From Chloroflexota bacterium (GTDB lineage Bacteria > Chloroflexota > UBA11872), in the NCBI GenBank assembly GCA_022825895.1, contig JAJDVX010000033.1:242193-306192 (forward strand): a stretch of 64,000 nucleotides of DNA, read 5' to 3'. The notes under the pieces are model-generated. The model saw nothing but the letters and a program-made list of their open reading frames with translations, searched no databases and was not told the origin of the DNA. The position numbers were made by a program, and so were the translations under genes. The stretch's first letter is position 1. Every line of letters starts with the position of its first letter. Shown piece after piece: positions 17,814 to 25,581 of the stretch.

Positions 17814-17825
17814 TTTCTCTCAATC

Positions 17826-18539
17826 GTGAACGTGCAACTTGCCGGAATCGACCTGCGGCGCCAAGGCCCGCGGCTGCAGGGTTTGCCCGCCGAGGAGGTG
17901 CTGCGCGAAGTCGTGCGCGCCTATGCCCCGGACGTGGCGCTCTCGTGCTCCTTCGGCGGCCCCAGCGGAATGGTGCTGGTGGACATGCTGGCGCGGCTGG
18001 ACCTGCTGGACGACGTCGAGGTCTACTACCTGGACACCGGCCTGCTCTTTCAGGCCACGCACGAGGTCCGCGAGCGCATCGAAGAGCAGTACGGCTTCGA
18101 AGCCACGGCCTATCACCCTGAGCAGTCGCTAACCGAGCAGGCCGCCCTGCACGGCCCCTCGCTATGGAACCGCGACCCGGACACCTGCTGCGGGATCCGC
18201 AAGGTCGGGCCCAACGCACGAGCGCTGGCGCACAAGCGGGCCTGGATCACGGGTGTGCGGCGCGACCAGTCGGCGCAGCGGGCGGCGACGCCGGTGATCG
18301 AGTGGAACGCGAAGTTCGGGCTGGTGAAGGTCGCGCCGCTGAGCGGCTGGACCGAAGCCGAGATCTGGGACTACATCCGCCATCACGACGTGCCCTACAA
18401 CCGTCTGCACGACGAGGGCTACCCAAGCCTGGGCTGTGACACGCGCTGCACGTCGCGTCCGCTGCCCGGAGAGTCCCTGCGCAGCGGCCGCTGGCGCGGA
18501 CTGTCAAAGACCGAGTGCGGTCTGCACGGAAGCATCTAG
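17826..18539 (+). CDS. cysH: Phosphoadenylyl/adenylyl-sulfate reductase
   Basis: A 237-residue thioredoxin-dependent reductase that converts PAPS or APS to sulfite. The PP-loop SCSFGGPSG, the substrate motif YYLDTGLLF and the final KTECGLH with the catalytic Cys231 are all present. C121-C122 (CCGIRKV) and C204/C208 (CDTRC) correspond to the [4Fe-4S] ligands of APS-type enzymes, but the second pair is spaced C-x3-C instead of the usual C-x2-C. The GTG at 17826 is chosen because of the GGAGGT site 12 bases upstream; a TTG at 17793 would put that site inside the gene. cysC starts two bases after the stop. Confidence 0.9.
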   Translation: MNVQLAGIDLRRQGPRLQGLPAEEVLREVVRAYAPDVALSCSFGGPSGMVLVDMLARLDLLDDVEVYYLDTGLLFQATHEVRERIEEQYGFEATAYHPEQSLTEQAALHGPSLWNRDPDTCCGIRKVGPNARALAHKRAWITGVRRDQSAQRAATPVIEWNAKFGLVKVAPLSGWTEAEIWDYIRHHDVPYNRLHDEGYPSLGCDTRCTSRPLPGESLRSGRWRGLSKTECGLHGSI

Positions 18540-18541
18540 GG

Positions 18542-19144
18542 ATGGTCAAGTCAATGGACTGCCATGGGTTGGCCGCCTACGGGCGGCAGGAACCGGCCGG
18601 GGTCACGATCTGGCTGACGGGGCTTTCGGGGGCGGGCAAGACCACGCTGGCGGAGCGGCTGACGCCGGAACTGCAACGTCGCGGCCACCGCGTGGAGTCG
18701 CTGGACGGCGACGTGGTGCGCACGCACCTGAGCAAGGGCCTGGGGTTCACGCGCGAGGACCGCGACGAGAACATCCGGCGGATTGCCTGGGTGGCGGCGC
18801 TGGGGACGCGGCACGGCGCGACGATGCTGGTGTCGGCGATTTCCCCGTACAACGAAGGACGCCGCGAAGCGCGCGAGCAGATCGGCGAGTTCGTGGAGGT
18901 CTACGTGAAGTGTTCGCTCGATCAGCTGATCGAACGCGACACCAAGGGGTTGTACGCGCGGGCGCTGGCCGGTGAGCTCGAGAACTTCACCGGGGTCAAC
19001 GATCCATACGAGGAACCGGTGAGCCCGGAGATCGTGGTGGAGACGGACATGGAGTCGGTTGACGAGAGCGCGTCCAAGATCATCTCCAGGCTGGAGTGCC
19101 TGGGCTACCTGGCGCCGGTATCCGACTGCGTGGCGGCGGCCTGA
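18542..19144 (+). CDS. cysC: Adenylyl-sulfate kinase
   Basis: A 200-residue kinase that phosphorylates APS to PAPS. The P-loop is GLSGAGKTT near residue 30. [27 protein letters not shown] carries the Asp and Arg residues of the APS site (family pattern LDGD.vR..L...LGF...DR..NIRR), and [12 protein letters not shown] matches the lid region. The ATG at 18542 lies two bases after cysH. The gene ends in TGATG, so its stop overlaps the sat start. With cysH and sat it gives the route sulfate, APS, PAPS, sulfite, although CysH might also use APS directly. Confidence 0.95.
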   Translation: MVKSMDCHGLAAYGRQEPAGVTIWLTGLSGAGKTTLAERLTPELQRRGHRVESLDGDVVRTHLSKGLGFTREDRDENIRRIAWVAALGTRHGATMLVSAISPYNEGRREAREQIGEFVEVYVKCSLDQLIERDTKGLYARALAGELENFTGVNDPYEEPVSPEIVVETDMESVDESASKIISRLECLGYLAPVSDCVAAA

Positions 19145-20229
19145 TGGGCGCCGTGGCAGCGCCCGCGGCGATCGAACTCTCGCCGCGGCAACTGGCGGAT
19201 CTTGAGCTGTTCCGAGTCGGGGGCTATCGCCCGCTGACGGGCTTCATGACCGAGGCGGAATACACGGCGGTGCTGAAGGACATGCACCTGCCGGACGGCC
19301 AGCCCTGGCCGTTGCCGATCACGCTCGCCGTGGACGCCGAGACGGCCGCGCTGGTGCGCGAGGGGGACAGGCTGGACCTGCTGGACGGCGCGGGCCGGCC
19401 GCGCGGCGAGCTGGAGGTTCGGCAGCGATATCACTACGACAAGGAGGCCGAGGCGCAAGCTGTGTATCGCACGACCGACGCGAAGCATCCGGGCGTGGCG
19501 GCGCTGTACGCCCAGGGCGAAGTCCTGCTGGGCGGGCCGGTGCGGTGCTTCGGCGCGTCGCCAGACCGGGCCGAGGATCCGCGGCACCTGACGCCGTCGC
19601 AATTGCGCGAGCGGTTCGACGCGCTGGGGTGGCGGACGGTCGTCGGGTTCCAGACCCGCAATCCGATCCATCGGGCGCACGAGTACATCCAGAAGGCCGC
19701 GCTGGAAATGGTGGATGGGCTGCTGGTGCATCCGCTGGTGGGCGTCACGAAGGAAGACGATGTGCCCGCGGAGGTTCGCTGGCGCTGCTACGAAGTGCTG
19801 CTGGACGGCTACTTCCCGCGCGACCGGGTGGTGCTGGCGGCGCTGCCGGCGGCGATGCGCTACGCGGGACCGCGCGAGGCGGTGTTTCACGCGCTGGTGC
19901 GGCGCAACTACGGCTGCACGCACTTCATCGTGGGACGCGACCACGCGGGCGTGGGCGATTTCTACGGCCCGCACGATGCGCAGCACATCTTCCACGAGTT
20001 CGATGCCGGTGAACTGGGCATCACGCCGCTGTTCTTCGAGCACGCCTTCTGGTGTTCGGCCTGCGCCGCAATGGGCTCGGCCAAGACCTGCCCCCACGAC
20101 GGGGCCAACCACGTGTTCCTGAGCGGCACGCGGCTGCGCGGCCTGCTGAGCGAAGGCCAGCGACCGCCGGCCGAATTCACGCGGCCGGAGGTGGCGGAGG
20201 TGCTGGCGGCGGCCTACGCCCAGGGCTGA
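19144..20229 (+). CDS. sat: Sulfate adenylyltransferase (homomeric type)
   Basis: A 361-residue ATP sulfurylase that makes APS from ATP and sulfate. The signature QTRNPIHRAHEY (QxRNPxHRxHE) holds the nucleotide-binding histidines, and GRDHAGVGDFYG is the second conserved active-site loop. A cysteine set near the C-terminus (CSACAAMGSAKTC) resembles the zinc site of bacterial and archaeal Sat. It is slightly shorter than typical Sat (about 380-390 residues) at the N-terminus, because the ATG at 19144 overlaps the cysC stop. It is the single-chain enzyme, not the CysDN pair. Confidence 0.95.
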   Translation: MGAVAAPAAIELSPRQLADLELFRVGGYRPLTGFMTEAEYTAVLKDMHLPDGQPWPLPITLAVDAETAALVREGDRLDLLDGAGRPRGELEVRQRYHYDKEAEAQAVYRTTDAKHPGVAALYAQGEVLLGGPVRCFGASPDRAEDPRHLTPSQLRERFDALGWRTVVGFQTRNPIHRAHEYIQKAALEMVDGLLVHPLVGVTKEDDVPAEVRWRCYEVLLDGYFPRDRVVLAALPAAMRYAGPREAVFHALVRRNYGCTHFIVGRDHAGVGDFYGPHDAQHIFHEFDAGELGITPLFFEHAFWCSACAAMGSAKTCPHDGANHVFLSGTRLRGLLSEGQRPPAEFTRPEVAEVLAAAYAQG

Positions 20230-20284
20230 GCGAAGGGGCGTAGGCTTTAGCGACTGACGCAGGCGGCGTAATCGAGGTGCGGCG

Positions 20285-21181
20285 GTGAAGGCTCGCATCG
20301 CGACACGCCGTTCACCGCTGGCCCGCGCGCAGGCGGCGCTCGTGGCCGATTTGCTGGTGGCCGCCAATCCGGGCCTGCGGGTTGAATTGGTGCCTGTAGT
20401 CACGGCCGGCGACCGGGATCGATCGAAGCCGATCGAGGAATCGGGGGAGCGGGGCGCATTTGCGCGCGGCGTGCAGGCGGCGCTGCTGGACGGCCGGGCC
20501 GACATTGCGGTGCACAGCTATAAGGACCTGCCGACGGCGCCGCTGGCGGGACTGCGAATTGCCGCTGTGCCTGTTAGGGCCGATCCGCGGGATGCACTGG
20601 TGAGTCAAAGCGGCGAAGGACTGGCCGAGCTAGCCGGTGGCGCCACGGTGGGGACGGGCAGCGCGCGCCGATCCGCGCAGGTTCGCGCTTTCCGACCAGA
20701 CCTGGACGTCAGGCCGCTGCGTGGGAATGTGGGAACGCGGGTGGCCAAGGTGCAGGACGGGGAACTGGATGCGGCGGTACTGGCGGTGGCGGGTTTGGAG
20801 CGCGCTGGGTTGGATGACTCCATAGCCGAGGTGTTGGCGCCGCCGTCGTTCCTGCCGGCGCCGGCGCAGGGCGCGCTGGCGGTGGAGGTTCGAACCGATA
20901 GGCCGGACGTCGAGGGGCTGGTGAAGCGAATCGATGACGCAGAGTCGCGAGCTGTAGTGACCGCGGAGCGGGCTTTTCTGCGTGACCTGCGAGGCGGGTG
21001 CACGGTGCCCGCGGGGGCGCTGGCGACCGTGAACGGCGACGAGCTCAGACTGACGGCGGGGCTGTTTGGCGACGGTGAAGACCCGCCGCTGACGCTGCGG
21101 GGGCGTGAAACCGACGCCGACGCGCTGGGCCGGCAAGCCGCCGCCGGTGTGCTGGCGGCTCGGGAACAGGCGGCGCAGTGA
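20285..21181 (+). CDS. hemC: Hydroxymethylbilane synthase
   Basis: A 298-residue enzyme that joins four porphobilinogen molecules into hydroxymethylbilane. The N-terminal IATRRSPLARAQ, the central VGTGSARRSAQ and LRGNVGTR, and LRGGCTVPAGA, which carries the Cys that anchors the dipyrromethane cofactor, all match the family. Translation starts at GTG 20285 with GAGGTG upstream. The stop overlaps the cobA start (GTGA). Together with cobA and hemD it supplies uroporphyrinogen III and sirohaem precursors for the sulfite reductase encoded just upstream. Confidence 0.95.
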   Translation: MKARIATRRSPLARAQAALVADLLVAANPGLRVELVPVVTAGDRDRSKPIEESGERGAFARGVQAALLDGRADIAVHSYKDLPTAPLAGLRIAAVPVRADPRDALVSQSGEGLAELAGGATVGTGSARRSAQVRAFRPDLDVRPLRGNVGTRVAKVQDGELDAAVLAVAGLERAGLDDSIAEVLAPPSFLPAPAQGALAVEVRTDRPDVEGLVKRIDDAESRAVVTAERAFLRDLRGGCTVPAGALATVNGDELRLTAGLFGDGEDPPLTLRGRETDADALGRQAAAGVLAAREQAAQ

Positions 21182-21927
21182 AGGCACAGGCCGGGACGAT
21201 CTACCTGGTTGGCGCGGGTCCGGGCGATCCGAAGTTGATCACCGTGCGTGGCCGCGAGGTGCTGGAGTCGGCGGACGCGGTGGTGCACGACCGGCTTATT
21301 TCGCCGGACCTGTTGACTCTGGCGCGCACCGACGCACGGATTGAGGACGCCGGCAAGACGCCAGGCCGGGCTTCGCGAAGCCAGGAAGAAATCAACGACT
21401 TGCTTGTCGCATTGGCCCGCAAGGGACTCTCGGTGTGCCGGCTGAAGGGCGGCGACCCGTTCGTGTTCGGCCGCGGCGGGGAGGAAGTGCTGGCGGCGCG
21501 GGCGGCCGGGATCCCGGTCGTGGTGGTGCCCGGAATCTCCTCGGCGCTGGCCGGACCGGCCGCGGCGGACGTGCCCGTGACGCATCGGGGAGTCGAGTCG
21601 AGCTTCACGGTGGTTACCGGGCACGACGCGCGGTCGGCGGGTGATGCCGGGGTGGATTGGGGACGCATTGCGGGCACACCGGGGTCCATCGTGGTGTTGA
21701 TGGGCGTTGGGAACCTGGGCGCGATTGCCGGAAAGCTGATCGAGGGCGGACGGTCGCCCGACGAGCCGGTGCGCGCGGTGGAGCGCGCCACGCTGCCGGG
21801 GCGGCGTGTGCTCTCAGGAACGCTGGCGACCATCGAAGCGCTGGCGCAGGAGGCGGAACTGCAGGCCCCGGCGGTGATCGTCGTGGGACCTGTTGCGGCG
21901 GTGCTAAACGACAGCGAGACCACGTGA
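21178..21927 (+). CDS. cobA: Uroporphyrinogen-III C-methyltransferase
   Basis: A 249-residue SAM-dependent methyltransferase that makes precorrin-2, the entry to sirohaem and cobalamin. The motifs YLVGAGPGDPKLITVRG, VVHDRLIS, RLKGGDPFVFGRGGEE and VVPGISSALAGPAAADVPVTH are all family hallmarks. No CysG-type dehydrogenase or ferrochelatase domain is fused, so the last two steps to sirohaem must be encoded elsewhere. GTG start and TGA stop overlap both neighbours (GTGA on each side), showing tight translational coupling. Confidence 0.96.
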   Translation: MKAQAGTIYLVGAGPGDPKLITVRGREVLESADAVVHDRLISPDLLTLARTDARIEDAGKTPGRASRSQEEINDLLVALARKGLSVCRLKGGDPFVFGRGGEEVLAARAAGIPVVVVPGISSALAGPAAADVPVTHRGVESSFTVVTGHDARSAGDAGVDWGRIAGTPGSIVVLMGVGNLGAIAGKLIEGGRSPDEPVRAVERATLPGRRVLSGTLATIEALAQEAELQAPAVIVVGPVAAVLNDSETT

Positions 21928-22709
21928 AGCGGCCGCGAGTCGTGGTCACGCGGCCGTCAAATGGGCCCGATCGGCTGACGGAACGGCTGCAGGAGCTGGG
22001 CTGCGAGGTGGTGGCGGCGCCCGCGATCAGGATTGGCCCGCCGCGCAGCTACGAGGCGCTGGACACGCTGGTCCGAGCGGCCGATCGGTACGACTACCTG
22101 CTGTTCATGAGCCGCAACGCGGTCCGCTACTACGTGCAGCGCGCGCGGCGGCTGCGGCGCGGCGGTTTGCTGGTGCCCGCAAGCGTGCGGGTGGGCGTGG
22201 TCGGGTCGGCAACTGCCGCCGTGGCTGAACGGGCGGGGATGGCTGTTGCCGTGCGCTCGGAAGGGCGCACTGGGGTTGACCTCGCGGCGGCGGTATCTGC
22301 CCTGGCGTCGCCTGGGGCCCCAGTGGCACTCGTTCAGGCGGAAGACGGTCGCGCCGAGCCCGCCGATCAATTGCGCGCTGCCGGGTTGACGGTCACACGC
22401 ATACCGGCCTACCGGACCCGACCGGCAGCCGTGCCGCGGGAGATCGTGGCCGCCGTTTGGAACGGCGAGGTCGACGCGCTGGCGTTTGCCAGTCCGTCCA
22501 GCGCCGTCAGCTTTGCGGTTGCGCTGGGCGGGTTGGCACGGGTTCCAGCGGAAGTCGCGGTCGCTGTGTTGGGTCCAACGACGGCTGCGGCCTGCGAGCG
22601 CGCCGGGCGCAAGCCGGACGTCGTGGCGGCCAGGTCAAGCGCGGAGGCATTGGCGGAGGCCGTGGCGGCTTTCCTCGGCAGCACGTCGCCCATCAGCGCC
22701 TCGGGCTGA
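21924..22709 (+). CDS. hemD: Uroporphyrinogen-III synthase
   Basis: A 261-residue protein that closes and inverts hydroxymethylbilane to uroporphyrinogen III. HemD proteins are poorly conserved; the recognisable parts are the start VVVTRP, the two-lobe alternation, the hinge region VALVQAEDGR followed by LRAAGLTVTRIPAYRTRPA, and FASPSSAVSFA with AVLGPTTAAACERAG near the end. The start is GTG 21924, overlapping the cobA stop; the frame is open further upstream, but that part is cobA read in another frame. Position after hemC-cobA strongly supports the call. Confidence 0.9.
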   Translation: MKRPRVVVTRPSNGPDRLTERLQELGCEVVAAPAIRIGPPRSYEALDTLVRAADRYDYLLFMSRNAVRYYVQRARRLRRGGLLVPASVRVGVVGSATAAVAERAGMAVAVRSEGRTGVDLAAAVSALASPGAPVALVQAEDGRAEPADQLRAAGLTVTRIPAYRTRPAAVPREIVAAVWNGEVDALAFASPSSAVSFAVALGGLARVPAEVAVAVLGPTTAAACERAGRKPDVVAARSSAEALAEAVAAFLGSTSPISASG

Positions 22710-22761
22710 TTCTGTGGGCTCGGGGACTGCCGCCGGCTCGGCCGACCGTCAGTATCCGGCG

Positions 22762-25470
22762 CTATTGGTCACAGAACGGCAGCCCGAGCACGCCCAGGTC
22801 GTGTTGGCGAATGTCGCGCCAGGTGATGGGGAGGCAGCCGGTCAGGGCGTTGCCCGACAGGTTCAGCGTTTCCAGGTTGAGGAGGCGGATGAGGGCCGGC
22901 GGGATGTCGCCTGTCAGCTGGTTGTCGGCAAGGGCCAGGTGCGTGAGTTGCGTGAGGTTGCCCAACTCGGGCGGGATGGAGCCCTGCAACTGGTTGGCGG
23001 CGAGGGTCAAGTCCGTCAGGTGGAACAGCCGGCCGAGTTCCGGGGGGATCGCGCCGGAAAGCCGGTTCCCGGCGAGACGCAGTTCCCTCAGCTTTGACGC
23101 GGCGCCGAGGTTGGCGGGGATGGTCCCGCTGAACTGATTGTTTGATAGGTCCAGGGATCGGAGTTCTACCGGGTTGCCCAGCCAGGCGGGGATCTCGCCC
23201 TCCAGGCGATTGTCGGCGAGATCGAGCCGCCAAAGTCGCGTAAGTCTGCTCAAGGAGGCTGGGATTTCACCGTGCAGCTGGTTTCCCGAGAGGCTCAAAC
23301 CAGTTAACCGGGGGAGATCCCCCAGCGAGGCAGGAATCTCGCCGCTGAGCTGGTTGTTGGCGAGCCCGAGCCCGGAGAGATCGATGGCGCGACCGAGTTC
23401 CGGCGGAATCGGGCCGGTCAGCCTGTTGTTTGAAAGCGCCAGAACGGACATACCTTGCGGTTTGCCCAACGAAGCCGGGATCTGGCCTTCGAGCTGATTG
23501 TCACGCAGGTGAAGGTGATCCAGGGCGGGGATGTTGCCGAGCGTGGCGGGAATGGTGCCCCGAAACTGATTCCGGTCGAGATGGAGGTCCCGCAGGCGAG
23601 GAAAGCTGCCGAGCCAGGCGGGAATCTCGCCCTCGAACTGGTTGTTCGACAGGCTCAGCCTTCGGAACTTGGTCAGATCCTGGAGGCTGTCGGGAATAGT
23701 GCCCTCCATCTGGTTGTCGGAGAGATTCAGCCAGTCCAACTCCTTGGCCCGTCCGAGTCCCGGCGGAATCACGCCCCGCAGCTTGTTCTCCCGGATCTCG
23801 ATTCCATCGAGGTACCTGAGATCTCCGAGCATGGATGGAAGCACGCCGCTTAGGTTGTTGTTCTTCAGCTCGATGTCAGTTACGCGGCCGTCGCTATTTG
23901 TCCAGACGCCGTGCCAGGCCTGCAGGGGGGCGCTGCTGAGCCAGTAGCCGCTGTTGTTCCAGGCGGGGCCGCCGGTGGCGTAGTAGAAGGCCTCAAGCGC
24001 GGCGCGGTCGGTGGCGGCCGTGGTGTGGGCAATGTCGGGCACCTGGTCGCAGAAACGCTCGATGAGCTCGCCCAGGTCGTGAGCGGGGATGCGGCGGAGT
24101 TCGGGGGCGAGGCAGCCGTTAAGGAAGTTCCGGCTGACGCGGAGTTCGCGCAGGTTGGGCAGGGTGCCCAGCGAGGCCGGGACGTTGCCGACCAGCTGGT
24201 TGGCACTGACATCAACGACGGCAAGCGCGTGGAGGCCGCCCAGGTTGCCGGGGATTCGACCGCCGAACTGGTTCGCGCTGAGGTCGAGCCAGGTGAGGGC
24301 GTGTAGGTTGCTGAGGGTGGTCGGCAGCTCGCCGCTGAGTTGGTTGGTGCTGAGCTGGAGGGACCGCAGGTTGGCGAGTTTCCCGAGCGCGGCGGGGATA
24401 GGGCCCTGCAGCTCGTTGCCCGACAGGTTGAGGTGCTCCAGGTGGGGCAGGCGTTCCAGTGGCACCGCAAGTTCGCCGCGCAGCTGGTTCCCGGGCAGCG
24501 CGAGTTGGATGACACGGCCGTCGGGGGCGGTGGTGACGCCATGCCAGTCGTTGAGCGGGGCATCGCTGAGCCAGTTCTCGCTATTCGCCCAGGTGGGCCC
24601 GTCGGTAGCCTGGTAGAGGGCGGCCAGGATGGCGCGCTCCGTGAGGCCGTGGGGGCGGAAGGTCTGCCCGGCGGTCAGCGGTTCGGCGGGGTTGAAGCTG
24701 GGGAAGGCCTGGAAGCTCTGGTCGGGGTAGATCAGGTTGCGGACGTCGTCGCCGAGGAGGCGGAGTTTTACGGGCTGGGGGGTGCCGGGATGGAATTCGA
24801 GGACGGCGGCCTGGAAATACTGGCGGATGAAGTTGGGGTTGGCGCCGGGAATCTGAAGGCTGGCGCGGGGATCGAGATCGGAGCGGGCGTCGGACTTGGG
24901 AAAGCCGAAGGCCTGGACGCCGCCGAGGGCGTCGAAGAAGTCCAGAAAACCGATGGGCGTACCGTCAATGGCGAAATTGGAGACGCGGTGCCCCCAGGGG
25001 CCGGAAGCCAGACCCGCCTGGTCACTGAGCAGCTCGGGTTCGACACCCAGATCGCGTGAGCCGCCGACCCCGCCGCCCAGGTAGTCCCAGGCCAGGCGCC
25101 GTTCCATCCGCCAGGCGCCGGCGCGCTGGTGACAGTCCACGACCCCGCGCTGGTAATACTGGGTAAGGACACCCTGCCGCTCTTCAAGCACCTCGGAGGT
25201 CGGGTAGCCCCAGCGGATCAGATCGCCGGTGGCCTGGTAGTGGGTGAGGAAGCCGCAGGTAACGACCTGATCGCCGACGGTGAGGCGGAGGTCCGGGACG
25301 TTGTGGGCGAGGTGGGGATCGGGCTGGGAGAAGGTGGTGCGCAGGACGGTGGCGACCAACTGGGAGGTGGGCGGCGGGTCGTCGGCGACGACGGCCGCGG
25401 GCACGGCAATGAGCGCCGCCACCACACCAAGCAGGGACAGCCGAAGACCGACCAGGATTGAACGATTCAC
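22762..25470 (-). CDS. Secreted leucine-rich-repeat protein, two LRR modules
   Basis: A 902-residue exported protein with signal peptide (LSLLGVVAALIAVPAAVVA-D). Residues about 35-265 are the same N-terminal domain as in the 11.5 kb LRR protein (YYQRGVVDCH, QYFQAAVLEFHPG). Module 1 has the N-cap ALYQATDGPTWAN ... WHGVTT, about six repeats and the cap CLAPEL ... RFCDQ. Module 2 repeats this order with YYATGGPAWNN ... WHGVWT, about thirteen 24-residue repeats, and CLPITW ... LGLPFCDQ. It is probably a surface recognition or adhesion protein. It lies convergent to hemD with 52 bases between. Confidence 0.85.
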   Translation of the reverse strand: MNRSILVGLRLSLLGVVAALIAVPAAVVADDPPPTSQLVATVLRTTFSQPDPHLAHNVPDLRLTVGDQVVTCGFLTHYQATGDLIRWGYPTSEVLEERQGVLTQYYQRGVVDCHQRAGAWRMERRLAWDYLGGGVGGSRDLGVEPELLSDQAGLASGPWGHRVSNFAIDGTPIGFLDFFDALGGVQAFGFPKSDARSDLDPRASLQIPGANPNFIRQYFQAAVLEFHPGTPQPVKLRLLGDDVRNLIYPDQSFQAFPSFNPAEPLTAGQTFRPHGLTERAILAALYQATDGPTWANSENWLSDAPLNDWHGVTTAPDGRVIQLALPGNQLRGELAVPLERLPHLEHLNLSGNELQGPIPAALGKLANLRSLQLSTNQLSGELPTTLSNLHALTWLDLSANQFGGRIPGNLGGLHALAVVDVSANQLVGNVPASLGTLPNLRELRVSRNFLNGCLAPELRRIPAHDLGELIERFCDQVPDIAHTTAATDRAALEAFYYATGGPAWNNSGYWLSSAPLQAWHGVWTNSDGRVTDIELKNNNLSGVLPSMLGDLRYLDGIEIRENKLRGVIPPGLGRAKELDWLNLSDNQMEGTIPDSLQDLTKFRRLSLSNNQFEGEIPAWLGSFPRLRDLHLDRNQFRGTIPATLGNIPALDHLHLRDNQLEGQIPASLGKPQGMSVLALSNNRLTGPIPPELGRAIDLSGLGLANNQLSGEIPASLGDLPRLTGLSLSGNQLHGEIPASLSRLTRLWRLDLADNRLEGEIPAWLGNPVELRSLDLSNNQFSGTIPANLGAASKLRELRLAGNRLSGAIPPELGRLFHLTDLTLAANQLQGSIPPELGNLTQLTHLALADNQLTGDIPPALIRLLNLETLNLSGNALTGCLPITWRDIRQHDLGVLGLPFCDQ

Positions 25471-25581
25471 CTCGGTCGGAAACTCAATCTGGTGGAGTCT
25501 GCCCGACGGCGGTCAGCATACGTTGAGTCCCTGCGTTCCTCGCCACGCCACCGTGGAACTTCCGAACGTCGCGTTGCCTGG

